Positions 7,912 to 17,753 of a DNA stretch of 64,000 bases are shown piece after piece. A model generated the notes under the pieces. The model was not told the DNA's origin. It worked only from the letters and a program-made list of their open reading frames with translations, and searched no databases. The position numbers and the translations under genes were made by a program. The DNA is from Saccharicrinis sp963665705 (GTDB lineage Bacteria > Bacteroidota > Bacteroidia > Bacteroidales > Marinilabiliaceae): assembly GCA_963665705.1 (NCBI GenBank), contig OY762448.1, forward strand, positions 1,736,001 to 1,800,000. The letters run 5' to 3'. The first letter of the stretch is position 1, and the number at the start of each line of letters is the position of its first letter.

Positions 7912-8892
7912 ATGAAGAAGAAAATTTTGTTTCTTATTAATCCGGTCTCGGGAATTGGAAAACAAAAAACAGTAGAAAAATTTATTGAATCTGAGATAGA
8001 TAAAAGTAGGTTAGATATAGATATTAGCTACACTCAATATAAAGCTCATGCTCGTGTGTTAGCAGGTGATGCTGCTGGAAAATATGATATTGTTGTGGCA
8101 GTAGGAGGAGATGGTACTGTAAATGAAGTAGCATCAAAACTTGTAGATACATCAACAGTATTGGCTATTATACCTACGGGGTCAGGTAATGGACTTGCCC
8201 GGTTTTTAAATATTCCTCTTAATATTAAGAAAGCTATTCGATCTATTAATGAATTAAAAATTAAAAAAATTGATTCATTAAAGGTAAATCAGTTTTGTTG
8301 TGTTAATGTTGCTGGTATTGGTTTTGATGCACATATAAGTCATCAGTTTGAAGGAAAAAAAATGAGAGGTCCATTAGGATATCTTCAATTAATAGCAACC
8401 GAATATGCAACTTATAAAGCGCATAATTATATTATCAATATTGATGGAAAGGTTTTTAGTCGTAAAGCCTTTTTGATTAGTCTGGCCAATTCTTCACAAT
8501 ATGGGAATAATATTCATATTGCTCCCAATGCAAAAATAGATGATGGATATATTGATGTGAGCATTATTCATGATTTTCCAAAGATTATTACCCCAGCTAT
8601 GCTTTTAAGTCTGTTAGATAAATCCTTAGATAAGAATAGTAATAATGAGGTTATCCGCGCAAAGAAAATTATAGTTGAGAAAAAGTCGGATATCGTAGCA
8701 CATATTGATGGTGAGCCGGTTTTTTTAGGTAAAAAAGCAGAAATTGAAATAAAGCCTTTATCCTTGAATATTTTAATTCCTCCGGATAGTTTTGTTGATA
8801 ATTCTATTTGGGAGCCAATAAAGGAATTGGTACCAAAATTAAAGGAAGGGATGTCTTTAGAGCAAATATGGAGCATAAAAAAGGAGAACTAA
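7912..8892 (+). CDS. Diacylglycerol kinase-like lipid kinase (YegS/DgkB family)
   Basis: A 326-residue soluble or peripheral kinase with the DAGK catalytic domain. Motifs seen are FLINPVSGIGK near the N-terminus, the nucleotide-binding VAVGGDGTVNEVA around residue 65, and IPTGSGNGLAR. The C-terminal YegS-like beta domain ends with AHIDGEP near residue 265. Members phosphorylate diacylglycerol or related lipids to phosphatidate. The stop codon lies inside the left arm of a strong terminator shared with the convergent yidC. A TAnnTTTG-like element (tacttttg) sits at 7838-7845, but no good -33 box accompanies it. Confidence 0.88.
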   Translation: MKKKILFLINPVSGIGKQKTVEKFIESEIDKSRLDIDISYTQYKAHARVLAGDAAGKYDIVVAVGGDGTVNEVASKLVDTSTVLAIIPTGSGNGLARFLNIPLNIKKAIRSINELKIKKIDSLKVNQFCCVNVAGIGFDAHISHQFEGKKMRGPLGYLQLIATEYATYKAHNYIINIDGKVFSRKAFLISLANSSQYGNNIHIAPNAKIDDGYIDVSIIHDFPKIITPAMLLSLLDKSLDKNSNNEVIRAKKIIVEKKSDIVAHIDGEPVFLGKKAEIEIKPLSLNILIPPDSFVDNSIWEPIKELVPKLKEGMSLEQIWSIKKEN

Positions 8893-8911
8893 TTTAGTTC
8901 TCCTTTTTTTG
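8877..8911. terminator. Bidirectional terminator between lipid kinase and yidC
   Basis: A 14-bp stem aaaaaaggagaact / agttctcctttttt with a 5-nt loop, overlapping the lipid-kinase stop codon and ending 13 bases before the yidC stop. A/T runs on both sides allow function in both directions. Confidence 0.85.
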
Positions 8912-8924
8912 ATTCTTATAATAC

Positions 8925-10793
8925 TTATTTTCTTTTCTTTTTCTGAGTTTGACCCTTTTGTTGTTGCTTAGCCATCTCTTCTATTCTAGCCTGAAATCCT
9001 GATTTCTTTTTAGGTTTCTTTTGGTTTGCATTTAACTTAGCCAAAATAGCTTCTTCATCCACAAATCTTCTGATTAGTACAGTTTGAAGAATAGTGATTA
9101 AAGTAGAGATGAAATAGTAATAACTTAATCCTGATGCATAGTTATTAAAGAATACTAAAAACATTACAGGCATCATGTACATCATACCTTTCATGCCAGG
9201 CATTTGACTTGTTGATTGAGTCATTTCCTGATTCATTTTTGTATAAAAAATATTAGTAGCTGACATTAATAAACAAAACAAACTTACATGGTCGCCATAG
9301 AAAGGAATATTCCAGGGTAAATTTATGATTGAGTCGTAGCTTGAAAGGTCTGTAGCCCATAGAAAACTTTGTTGCCTTAATTCAATTGAATTAGGGAAAA
9401 AGCGGAACATGGCAAATAGAATTGGCATTTGCAGTACCATAGGTAAACAACCTCCCAACGGACTAACTCCTGCTTTTTGATATAGTGCCATGGTAGCTTT
9501 TTGGCGCTCCATTGACTTTTCTTTTGGAATTCTTTCGTTAATTTCGTCAATCTGAGGTTTTAATACCTTCATTTTAGCCGTTGACATATATGATTTAAAT
9601 GTCAATGGAAATAATCCTAACTTAATAATTAAAGTTAGAATAAAGATGATTAATCCGTAACTGGCAATAGAACCCTCTAACCAGTTAAAAATTGGAATGA
9701 CAATAATTTTGTTTACCCATCCAAAGATACCCCATCCTAAAGGAAGGATTTCTTTAAGGTCAAGATCTTTATATTGCTTAAGAACTTTGTATTTGTTAGG
9801 TCCAAAGTAAAATTGAAATGATTTTACGTTATGAGCGCCTCCTTCGTATGGAATTACTAGCTCAGCTTTATTAGAACTTACATAAGGTAAGTTTTCTTCT
9901 TCATTATGAACTGCTACGGAAGTAGAACCTGAAGAAAAGTTTTCTTTAGCGATCAAAATTGATGAGAAGAAATGGTCCTTATAGGCTAACCATTTAATCG
10001 GTGTTCTAAATGTTTCCTCACCTGTTTTACCTAAGATATCATCAACTTCGTCTAAATCATATTTGAAATATGCCCCTGAATATTGAATCTCATTTTTTCT
10101 GCCTTTTTCTTGTGCAAGGATATCGATATTCCAATTTAAATCAAAACCACCTCTGTTTGATTGAATAATATCATCCATACCTTTTTGCTCAAAATTAAAA
10201 TCAAGCATGTATGAGTCAGTAGGTAATTGATAATTGATAGCCATATACTGATTATCTCCAATATCCAATTTAAAAGATAATGTAGAGTCAGTTGTAGCTG
10301 ATTCATCTAATGTGTAATAAAGATCATTTGTATTTAAGATTCTATTATTATGAAAGAAATTGAATCCAAATATGTTCTTATCCCCATCAAATAAAATCAA
10401 TGGTTTACCATCATGTGTTTTAAATTCCTTAAGTTCTACAGAATATACCTTAGCTCCTTTATTTGATAATTTGATTTTTATTTTTTCGTTTTCTAAAGTA
10501 TAAAATACAGTGTCTCCAATTACTACATCCGCAAAAAGACCATACTTATTTGCTAATTCTTTGTGAATAACACTATCTGGTGCACTTTGATCCTCAATTG
10601 AGATTGAGTTTTCTGCTTTTTTCTTCTTTTCTAATTCTAAAGCAGCGTTTTGATTTGCCAGCTCTACTTGTGCGATTGAATCCTGATATCTTTTTTGTGC
10701 AGCTTTTTGTTCTTCAGAAGGTTGGCTCCACCACATAAATACACCAATGATTACGCTGATCAGAACCAATCCGGTAACGGAATTTTTATCCAT
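8925..10793 (-). CDS. yidC: Membrane protein insertase YidC
   Basis: A 622-residue insertase that helps proteins into the inner membrane, alone or with SecYEG. One N-terminal transmembrane helix (about residues 5-20) is followed by the large periplasmic beta domain typical of Gram-negative YidC (to about 350), then the conserved five-helix core from GLIIFILTLIIKLGLFPLT onward, including KMKVLKPQIDEI, GGCLPMVLQMPILFAMF and FFNNYASGLSYYYF. The C-terminus ends in a long Lys/Gln-rich basic tail that can touch the ribosome, longer than in E. coli. It starts 32 bases after the pyrG stop, so the two genes are likely one transcript. Confidence 0.95.
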   Translation of the reverse strand: MDKNSVTGLVLISVIIGVFMWWSQPSEEQKAAQKRYQDSIAQVELANQNAALELEKKKKAENSISIEDQSAPDSVIHKELANKYGLFADVVIGDTVFYTLENEKIKIKLSNKGAKVYSVELKEFKTHDGKPLILFDGDKNIFGFNFFHNNRILNTNDLYYTLDESATTDSTLSFKLDIGDNQYMAINYQLPTDSYMLDFNFEQKGMDDIIQSNRGGFDLNWNIDILAQEKGRKNEIQYSGAYFKYDLDEVDDILGKTGEETFRTPIKWLAYKDHFFSSILIAKENFSSGSTSVAVHNEEENLPYVSSNKAELVIPYEGGAHNVKSFQFYFGPNKYKVLKQYKDLDLKEILPLGWGIFGWVNKIIVIPIFNWLEGSIASYGLIIFILTLIIKLGLFPLTFKSYMSTAKMKVLKPQIDEINERIPKEKSMERQKATMALYQKAGVSPLGGCLPMVLQMPILFAMFRFFPNSIELRQQSFLWATDLSSYDSIINLPWNIPFYGDHVSLFCLLMSATNIFYTKMNQEMTQSTSQMPGMKGMMYMMPVMFLVFFNNYASGLSYYYFISTLITILQTVLIRRFVDEEAILAKLNANQKKPKKKSGFQARIEEMAKQQQKGQTQKKKRK

Positions 10794-10825
10794 CTTTTAT
10801 TTAAATTTCAGTTTAATTAATAAAG

Positions 10826-12427
10826 TTATTTTTGGATAGCAGCATTAATAAATGCCATGAAAATAGGATGAGGTTTAACAACTGTACTGCTGTATTCCGG
10901 GTGAAATTGTACACCCATAAACCACTTTAATTCCGGAATTTCAACGATTTCAACCAACCCTGTTTCAGGATTGCATCCGGAAGCTATCATGCCTTTTTCT
11001 TCAAATTGAGTTAAAAAGTCATTATTAAATTCATATCTGTGACGATGTCTTTCGTGTGTTGCTTTTTTGCCATAGGCTTCGTATGCATTAGTTCCTTCTT
11101 TTAAAGAACAGTCATAGGCACCTAGACGCATTGTTCCACCCATATCTGAAACATTTTTCTGATCTTCCATTAAGTCAATGACTTTATATGGAGATGAGTG
11201 ATCCATTTCTGCAGAGTTTGCTTTTTCCAAAGCAACAACATTTCGTGCGTATTCAATTACTGCACATTGCATACCTAAACAAATTCCAAGGAATACCTTG
11301 TTGTTTTCCCGGGCAAATTTAACTGCTTCAAGTTTTCCCTCAATACCCCTGCTACCAAAACCTGGTGCAACTAAAATGGCATCAAGATCACTTAATTTTT
11401 CAGCTACATTATCAGATGTTAATTCCTCTGAATGTATCAATTTAATATTTGCTTTTCTATCGTGATAAGTGGAGGCGTGTATAAGTGCCTCTATGATAGA
11501 TTTATATGCGTCTGCTAATTCTACATATTTACCAACTAAACCAATAGTAACCTTTTCCTCAGCATTTTTAAGTTTACTAAGAAAACTCTTCCATTTTTTT
11601 AAATCTGGAGTTTTACTAATTGGTAATTCAAGTTTTTCTAAACAAATTTCATCTAATCCTTCTTCCTGCATTTTAACAGGAACTTCATAGATTGTAGATA
11701 CATCAATTGATTGAATTACTGCACGTGGGTTAACGTTACAGAACAGAGCTACTTTTTTTCTGATATCAGCACCAAGATCCTTTTCAGTTCGTAATACTAA
11801 AACATCAGGTTGTACTCCTGCCTCAAGTAATGTTTTAACAGAGTGTTGAGTAGGTTTTGTTTTTAACTCTCCAGATGCATTTAAGAAAGGAACAAGTGTT
11901 AAGTGAATAACCAAAGCTCTGTTTCCAAGTTCCCATTTTAACTGACGAACAGCTTCTACATAAGGTAATGATTCAATATCACCTACAGTTCCGCCAATTT
12001 CAGTTATTACTACATCAAACTTATGTTTCGATCCCAAAAGTTTAATGTTTCTTTTTATTTCGTCAGTAATATGAGGTATGATTTGAACTGTTTTCCCAAG
12101 AAAATCTCCCTTACGTTCTTTATTTATTACATTTTGGTAAATTCTTCCCGTAGTTACATTGTTAGCCTGCGAGGTTGGAACATTTAAAAAACGTTCGTAA
12201 TGTCCTAAATCAAGGTCTGTTTCTGCACCGTCTTCAGTAACATAACATTCCCCATGCTCATACGGATTCAAAGTGCCCGGATCCACATTTAAATATGGAT
12301 CTAACTTTTGAATCGTAACTTTATAACCTCTCGATTGTAATAATTTTGCTAAAGAGGCTGAAATAATCCCCTTGCCTAATGATGAGGCAACCCCTCCTGT
12401 AACAAAGATATATCTTGTATCCGGCAC
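10826..12427 (-). CDS. pyrG: CTP synthase
   Basis: A 533-residue cytosolic enzyme that aminates UTP to CTP with ATP and glutamine. The amidoligase domain opens with YIFVTGGVASSLGKG and continues with KLDPYLNVDPGTLNPYEHGE; the class I glutamine amidotransferase domain has the nucleophile in FLGICLGMQ (Cys383) and the His/Glu pair in GVQFHPEYS near the end. Length is as expected for the family. It precedes yidC on the minus strand. A TAnnTTTG element reads on the minus strand at 12485-12478, about 50 bases before the start, and may be its -7 box. Confidence 0.97.
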   Translation of the reverse strand: MPDTRYIFVTGGVASSLGKGIISASLAKLLQSRGYKVTIQKLDPYLNVDPGTLNPYEHGECYVTEDGAETDLDLGHYERFLNVPTSQANNVTTGRIYQNVINKERKGDFLGKTVQIIPHITDEIKRNIKLLGSKHKFDVVITEIGGTVGDIESLPYVEAVRQLKWELGNRALVIHLTLVPFLNASGELKTKPTQHSVKTLLEAGVQPDVLVLRTEKDLGADIRKKVALFCNVNPRAVIQSIDVSTIYEVPVKMQEEGLDEICLEKLELPISKTPDLKKWKSFLSKLKNAEEKVTIGLVGKYVELADAYKSIIEALIHASTYHDRKANIKLIHSEELTSDNVAEKLSDLDAILVAPGFGSRGIEGKLEAVKFARENNKVFLGICLGMQCAVIEYARNVVALEKANSAEMDHSSPYKVIDLMEDQKNVSDMGGTMRLGAYDCSLKEGTNAYEAYGKKATHERHRHRYEFNNDFLTQFEEKGMIASGCNPETGLVEIVEIPELKWFMGVQFHPEYSSTVVKPHPIFMAFINAAIQK

Positions 12428-12477
12428 TGTATCAACAATTTAAATTAAACCTAAAAAACTCTACATTTTTAAAAGTA

Positions 12478-12485
12478 CAAAGGTA
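12478..12485 (-). promoter_or_regulatory. Putative -7 element of the pyrG-yidC operon
   Basis: Minus-strand tacctttg fits TAnnTTTG. No convincing -33 TTG was found at 19-21 bases, so this is a partial match. Confidence 0.35.
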
Positions 12486-12574
12486 AAAATTAATAGATAA
12501 ATTAAAAGAAGATGAGCACCTTGGATTGGTGTTTTAAGTATTGTTTTGTTTTATTTCATCAATTAGTTGGGTTT

Positions 12575-13471
12575 TTACAGTTTTATCCAGTCTATTCCTT
12601 TCTTCAATAGATTTAAAGTTTGTTCTTCTGGAGAGTTGGGTTTTGGTTTGTAATTATACTCCCATTCAACCAATGGAGGTAAACTAATCAAAATAGATTC
12701 AGTATTACCACCAGATTCTAAACCGAACTTAGTTCCTCTATCATATATTAAATTAAACTCTGCATATCTTCCTCTACGCATGTTTTGCCATTTTTTTTCT
12801 TCTGCAGTGTATTCTTTATCTCTTTTATTTTCCATGAGTTGGCAATAGATTGATGGGTATAAGTTGGCCAAATCAATAGTGAAATTAAGAAAGTCCTTAA
12901 ATTCTTTTTCAGTATTTGTTTGAATCATATCAAAGAATATTCCTCCAATACCTCTTGTTTCGTTTCTATGTTCTAAATAAAAATAATCATCAGCCCATGC
13001 CTTGTATTTAGGATAGAACTCTTTATTATATTTATTACAAACAAATGCTAGTTGCTTATGGAACCATGTTGCTTCATCTTCAGTAATATAATGAGGAGTT
13101 AAATCAATACCACCTCCAAACCAGCAAGTTCCATCATCTAATTCAAAGAATCGAACGTTCATGTGGATAATAGGCATCATAGGATTGCTAGGATGAATAA
13201 TAGATGAAATACCTGTGGCTTCATATAGTTCAGCTTTAGCTTCGAGTAATGTTTCCATTTGGGGTGAAAACTTACCTTTAACATGCGAAAAATTAAGCCC
13301 GGCTTTTTCTATGATATTCCCATTTTTGACAACTCCGGTTACTCCATAACCAATATCTTTAGACCATGGCACTCTTGAAAATTTGGCATTCCCATCTCCA
13401 AATTCGAGTTGGCGACACATTTGTTGTTGAAGTTCTAAATATATTTTTGCTATTTCCTCTGTTTTCTTCAT
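12575..13471 (-). CDS. hemF: Oxygen-dependent coproporphyrinogen III oxidase
   Basis: A 298-residue enzyme that oxidatively decarboxylates coproporphyrinogen III to protoporphyrinogen IX using O2. Family segments are NPMMPIIHMNVRFFE, CWFGGGIDLTPHY, RGIGGIFFD and the RRGRYAEFNLIYDRGTKFGL block; the C-terminus has ESILISLPP. It therefore points to aerobic heme synthesis. It is separated from the rest of the heme cluster (hemE ends at 14378) by a small membrane gene and a repeat element, so it probably has its own promoter. All genes of the cluster face the same way. Confidence 0.96.
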   Translation of the reverse strand: MKKTEEIAKIYLELQQQMCRQLEFGDGNAKFSRVPWSKDIGYGVTGVVKNGNIIEKAGLNFSHVKGKFSPQMETLLEAKAELYEATGISSIIHPSNPMMPIIHMNVRFFELDDGTCWFGGGIDLTPHYITEDEATWFHKQLAFVCNKYNKEFYPKYKAWADDYFYLEHRNETRGIGGIFFDMIQTNTEKEFKDFLNFTIDLANLYPSIYCQLMENKRDKEYTAEEKKWQNMRRGRYAEFNLIYDRGTKFGLESGGNTESILISLPPLVEWEYNYKPKPNSPEEQTLNLLKKGIDWIKL

Positions 13472-13993
13472 AAATAATAAATGTATGTAAGAAATATGAA
13501 ATTCTTATGTGCAGAGTTGACTATAAATTTTAATTGAACTCTGATTTATTGTTTATTTAACACATGGATTATTTATTTGTTTATTATAACTCACATAAAG
13601 AAACCTAAATGAAAGATGGATTTATATAAGTATTATTTAAACAAGAGTATAGGAGAAATAGAAAAATTGAATGGTAAACGAATATCCTGTGGTGGATTAA
13701 TTTTATTATTAGTAAAATCCTGTTATTATTATAGTAAACCGAGTTTGATTAAAATTAAAGAGCTCAGATTTTATTAAAATACTAATCTATAAACAACGAT
13801 TTTCTGCTTCATATTTGTTTGACATAGCCCGCTATGACTTCACAAATATTCATTGAAACTCATTATTTATAGGCGGTCTGAGCCAATAATTTTATATCGA
13901 ACTCGGGTTAGTAGATTATTTCCTTTTATTATTCTATGATTAACTTTTTAATAGATTATTAAAGTTGACCAGGGATTGGGTTGCTAGTTATTT
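13472..13993. other. Non-coding gap between hemF and the small membrane gene
   Basis: 522 bases with no supported gene. It holds repeat element copy A (13735-13910) and AT-rich flanks that must include the hemF promoter; no confident promoter box was found. Confidence 0.7.
13735..13910 (-). repeat. Composite palindromic repeat, copy A (short form)
   Basis: 176 bp bounded by inverted ends taaaccgagtttgat and atcgaactcgggtta (13 of 15 match). Its reverse complement matches copy B at 32398-32654 almost base for base over two blocks, but lacks about 81 bases present in B. The inner part folds into a hairpin: atatttgt / acaaatat around catagc / gctatg. No open frame is present. It looks like a non-autonomous mobile or MITE-like repeat. 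Confidence 0.8.
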
Positions 13994-14296
13994 TTAATGT
14001 TTCTGTGATTTTTTTACGAATCTTCCAAAACTCTTTTTTTGAAAATTGTAGAAAAATCGAAATTGACCGAATAAAGTACCAATTACTAATAATAATAATT
14101 GATAGGATGGAAGTATTGTTAAAATGTACATTGGTATTTTTATCCATAGTGATGTATTTGCATCAATACCAATAACATCAAAAACTATTTTTTTTACATA
14201 TACAGCAGCACTTCCCGTAACAGAAAATACAATAAAGATGATTAATATTTGAAAGTTAGAATTTATTCCCCACCTATCTTTTAATTTTTCTAACAT
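13994..14296 (-). CDS. Small conserved membrane protein (possibly DUF6787)
   Basis: A 100-residue protein with two or three membrane segments: NFQILIIFIVFSVTGSAAVYV near residues 15-35 and ILTILPSYQLLLLVIGTLFGQF near 68-90, then a basic tail (FGRFVKKSQKH). The opening LKDRWGI and the FxVTGSxAVYV segment are reminiscent of a small Bacteroidota membrane family that I believe is DUF6787, sometimes misnamed diacylglyceryl transferase. Function is unknown. It lies between hemE and hemF on the same strand and is separated from hemE by a terminator hairpin. Confidence 0.65.
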   Translation of the reverse strand: MLEKLKDRWGINSNFQILIIFIVFSVTGSAAVYVKKIVFDVIGIDANTSLWIKIPMYILTILPSYQLLLLVIGTLFGQFRFFYNFQKKSFGRFVKKSQKH

Positions 14297-14329
14297 AAAT
14301 ATGCCTTATTTAAAAATTATTTGTTGAAA

Positions 14330-14367
14330 AGACTGTTGAAAGTTTATAATCAGTCAACAGTCTTTAT
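14330..14367 (-). terminator. Terminator after hemE
   Basis: 12-bp perfect stem aaagactgttga / tcaacagtcttt with a 14-nt loop, just downstream of the minus-strand hemE stop; ends the six-gene heme operon. Confidence 0.7.
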
Positions 14368-14377
14368 TTATTTTCAA

Positions 14378-15409
14378 TTATCTTTTCCAATCAGTTTGCT
14401 TAATCCAATCAGCTAAAAATTTCGCATTGGCATAAGGTATATCAGGTAAAAAACCATGACCCAGATTTATAATCCAATCGTGATTTTTACTTCCAAAATC
14501 AATGTACTTATTTAGACTTGTTTCAATTGTTTTTTGATCTGCATATAATAATCTTGGATCGATATTTCCTTGTAAACCAATGTTTTTATCTACCATTTTT
14601 CGAGCAACATCAATAGGTGTTTGCCAATCAATACTTAGATAATCACACATATCCGGAGTTACTTCTTTTATTCCGCAACCCAAATCTTTAGGGAAATAGA
14701 TAAAAGGAATCCCTTCTTCACGAACAGCTTGTGCAATTTTCTTTACTGCAGGGAAAAATAATTCTTTATATAAATCAAATGGAATCAAACCTCCATGAGT
14801 TTCAAATAGTTGAAATACTTTTACACCATTTTTAATCTGACCTTTAGCATAAATTATTGATAAGTCAGTAATAATATCAATAAGTTGTTTAACCGTTTCT
14901 TTATTTTGGTATAAGTACTTCAAAGTAACAGGGAAGTCTTTACTTCTTCCAATCCCTTCAAGCATATAACATAAAACCGTTAATGGGGCACCACAAAAAC
15001 CAATTAAAGGTATGTGAGCCGGTTTTGTAGCAATAACTTGCTTGATTACTTCGTATATATAATTTAATTTTTCAGGATTAGGGTGTAATTCAGATAAGGG
15101 ATCTTTTCGTTGAGAAAGTGGTACATCAAACTCCGGACCTTTTTCTGTGAAATCTAAACCCATTCCCATAGCATATGGAATCACCAAAATATCTGAGAAT
15201 AAAATTGCAGCATCTACACCCAAATCTTCAATAGGCAGCAATGTAACTTGTGCTCCAAGTTTTGGATCTTGCATCATCTCCCAAAAAGAATACTTCTCTT
15301 TTAATTTCATATATGATGGAAGTACTCTACCCGCCTGTCTCATAAACCAAAATGGCGGTCGTTCTGTTTTTTCTCCAGCAAGGGTTTTTAATAATATCGA
15401 ATCGTTCAT
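14378..15409 (-). CDS. hemE: Uroporphyrinogen decarboxylase
   Basis: A 343-residue cytosolic enzyme that removes four carboxyl groups from uroporphyrinogen III to give coproporphyrinogen III. The N-terminal signature RPPFWFMRQAGRVLPSY (substrate-binding arginines) and ILFSDILVIPYAMGM with its catalytic Asp are clear, as are GFCGAPLTVLCYMLEG and NLGHGFLPD near the C-terminus. It starts 6 bases after the hemL stop and is the last gene of the hemACDBLE operon, closed by the hairpin at 14330. Confidence 0.97.
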   Translation of the reverse strand: MNDSILLKTLAGEKTERPPFWFMRQAGRVLPSYMKLKEKYSFWEMMQDPKLGAQVTLLPIEDLGVDAAILFSDILVIPYAMGMGLDFTEKGPEFDVPLSQRKDPLSELHPNPEKLNYIYEVIKQVIATKPAHIPLIGFCGAPLTVLCYMLEGIGRSKDFPVTLKYLYQNKETVKQLIDIITDLSIIYAKGQIKNGVKVFQLFETHGGLIPFDLYKELFFPAVKKIAQAVREEGIPFIYFPKDLGCGIKEVTPDMCDYLSIDWQTPIDVARKMVDKNIGLQGNIDPRLLYADQKTIETSLNKYIDFGSKNHDWIINLGHGFLPDIPYANAKFLADWIKQTDWKR

Positions 15410-15415
15410 AAACGT

Positions 15416-16711
15416 TTAATTCTTAAGCTGCTTTAATGCGTTGTAACTTGAATCAATGGTTTTTTGCAAATCTTCTTTAGTATGTTCAATTGAAACAAAT
15501 CCAGCTTCAAATTGAGATGGAGCTGTATAAATACCACTCTCTAATGACAACCTAAAGTATTTTGCAAACAACTTAGTATCACATTTCATTACATCTGAAA
15601 AGTTGTTAACTTCATTTTCATTAGTAAAAAATAATGTAAACATAGAACCTACTCGATTGATAACACCAGGGAAGTTAAGTTGTTCAAGATTATTTTGAAG
15701 TCCTGCAGTTAGAAATTTTGCTTTTTCTTCTAATTGAGCATAAAAATCAGGAATGCTATTTAAAATTTTTAAAGTGGTTAGACCCGCTGCCATAGCCATA
15801 GGATTTCCAGAAAGTGTTCCCGCTTGGTAAACTGGTCCGTTTGGAGCAAGATGATCCATTATTTCTTTTTTCCCTCCATACGCACCAACAGGTAATCCAC
15901 CTCCAATAATTTTTCCAAGAGTAGTTAAATCTGGGGTGATTCCTAATATCTCCTGAGCTCCACCTTTGGCAACTCTGAAACCTGTCATTACTTCATCAAA
16001 AATTAATAAAGTTCCATTTTCAGTACAGGCTTTTCTAATACCCTGAATAAATTCATCTGTTGGACGAACAACGCCCATATTTCCTGTAACAGGCTCTAGT
16101 ATTACAGCAGCAATTTGGTCTTTATACTCAGTAAATAACTTAAGAACGGAATCCAGATCGTTATATTGAGCTGTTAAAGTATCACTTGCTGTTCCTTTTG
16201 TAACGCCGGGAGAATTAGGAGTACCAAAAGTTAATGCGCCTGATCCTGCTTTAATTAAAAAAGAATCGCCATGACCATGGTAACATCCCTCAAATTTAAT
16301 TACTAAATCTCTTTTGGTATATCCACGTGCCAAACGTAACGCGCTCATGGTTGCTTCCGTTCCTGAATTAACCATTCTCACACTTTCAATGGATGGAATT
16401 ATCTTGCAAATAAGATTCGCCATTTCAGTTTCCATTAATGTTGGTGCTCCATAGCTGGTTCCATTAATTGCGGTTTGGTGTAATGTTTCAACAACATCTG
16501 GATGGGAGTGACCCAAAATCATAGGCCCCCACGATCCTACATAATCGATGTATTCATTATTATCAATATCTGTGATTTTTGAACCTTTTGCACTTTGTAT
16601 AAATAAAGGATCGCCTCCTACGGAGTTAAATGCTCTTACCGGAGAATTCACTCCGCCTGGTATATGTTTTACAGCTTCCTGAAAAGCTTTTTTGCTATTT
16701 TGAGTGTTCAT
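15416..16711 (-). CDS. hemL: Glutamate-1-semialdehyde 2,1-aminomutase
   Basis: A 431-residue PLP enzyme that turns glutamate-1-semialdehyde into 5-aminolevulinate, the second step of the C5 route. Features: PGGVNSPVRAF near the start, NSGTEATMSALRLAR, EGCYHGHGD, the LIFDEVMTGFRV PLP-binding stretch, and the Schiff-base lysine in TTLGKIIGGGLPVGAYGG (about residue 266). Presence with hemA shows that aminolevulinate comes from glutamyl-tRNA and not from glycine. It follows hemB by 61 bases. Confidence 0.97.
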   Translation of the reverse strand: MNTQNSKKAFQEAVKHIPGGVNSPVRAFNSVGGDPLFIQSAKGSKITDIDNNEYIDYVGSWGPMILGHSHPDVVETLHQTAINGTSYGAPTLMETEMANLICKIIPSIESVRMVNSGTEATMSALRLARGYTKRDLVIKFEGCYHGHGDSFLIKAGSGALTFGTPNSPGVTKGTASDTLTAQYNDLDSVLKLFTEYKDQIAAVILEPVTGNMGVVRPTDEFIQGIRKACTENGTLLIFDEVMTGFRVAKGGAQEILGITPDLTTLGKIIGGGLPVGAYGGKKEIMDHLAPNGPVYQAGTLSGNPMAMAAGLTTLKILNSIPDFYAQLEEKAKFLTAGLQNNLEQLNFPGVINRVGSMFTLFFTNENEVNNFSDVMKCDTKLFAKYFRLSLESGIYTAPSQFEAGFVSIEHTKEDLQKTIDSSYNALKQLKN

Positions 16712-16772
16712 TTTTAATAAATCAAAAGTTGTAGTTTACAATTGTATTTTAACTCTGTACTTTGTTTAAATG

Positions 16773-17741
16773 TTATAATTGATCAATTATATCTTGAGTG
16801 TGGTAGGATATGATTAAATCAGAACCCGCTCTTTTAATGGATGTTAATATTTCCAGAGTTATTCTGTTTTCGTCAATCCAACCTTTTTCAGCAGCAGCTT
16901 TAACCATTGAAAATTCACCACTTACATTATAGGCTGCTATCGGTATATTGAAATTATCTTTAACTCTTCTAATCACATCTAAGTAACTTAATGCTGGTTT
17001 TACCATTACAATGTCAGCACCTTCAAAAATATCTTGTTCCACTTCTCTGATAGCTTCATTGCTGTTTGCCGGATCCATTTGGTAAGTTGCTCTGTTTCCA
17101 AACTGAGGTGCACTCTCAGCAGCGTCTCTAAATGGGCCATAAAATGCAGAGGCATACTTAGCCGAGTATGCCATAATAGGCATATTGGTAAAATTATTTT
17201 TATCTAATTCTTGTCTTATGAATCCAATACGTCCATCCATCATGTCACTTGGAGCAATCATATCAATACCTGCCTGAGCTAAGGATACGGATTGTTTACC
17301 TAATGTAATTAAGGTAGAATCATTATCTACATCTCCATTGATTATCGTTCCACAATGTCCATGTGTTGTATATTCACAGTTACAAACATCAGCTATGATA
17401 AACAGGTTCGGAAGTTCTTTTTTTATAGCTCTTGTTGCTTGCTGTACAATTCCATTTTCTTCGCATGCAACCAAACCGTGTTCATCTTTATGTTCCGGAA
17501 TACCAAATAATAAAATAGATTGAACACCCTTGTTATAAAGCTCTTTACACTTTTCTACCAATAAATCAACTGATAGTTGGTAGTTACCAGGCATGGAATT
17601 AATAGGATTTTGAATTCCGCTTCCAGGACGGACAAATAAAGGCATAATTAAGTCATCACGTGTAAGATGGGTTTCCCTAATCATATTTCGGGTGACTTCT
17701 GATTGTCTCATTCTTCTTAATCGTGTTATAGGAAATGCCAT
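16773..17741 (-). CDS. hemB: Delta-aminolevulinic acid dehydratase (porphobilinogen synthase)
   Basis: A 322-residue cytosolic enzyme condensing two 5-aminolevulinate molecules to porphobilinogen. The sequence DVCNCEYTTHGHCG holds the three cysteines of the catalytic zinc site, so this is the zinc-dependent type. The two Schiff-base lysines lie in MAYSAKYASAFYGPFRDA and IVMVKPALSYLD. The N-terminus RLRRMRQSEVTRNMIRET is also typical. It begins 12 bases after the hemD stop. Confidence 0.97.
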   Translation of the reverse strand: MAFPITRLRRMRQSEVTRNMIRETHLTRDDLIMPLFVRPGSGIQNPINSMPGNYQLSVDLLVEKCKELYNKGVQSILLFGIPEHKDEHGLVACEENGIVQQATRAIKKELPNLFIIADVCNCEYTTHGHCGTIINGDVDNDSTLITLGKQSVSLAQAGIDMIAPSDMMDGRIGFIRQELDKNNFTNMPIMAYSAKYASAFYGPFRDAAESAPQFGNRATYQMDPANSNEAIREVEQDIFEGADIVMVKPALSYLDVIRRVKDNFNIPIAAYNVSGEFSMVKAAAEKGWIDENRITLEILTSIKRAGSDLIISYHTQDIIDQL

Positions 17742-17753
17742 ATCTTTATTTTT

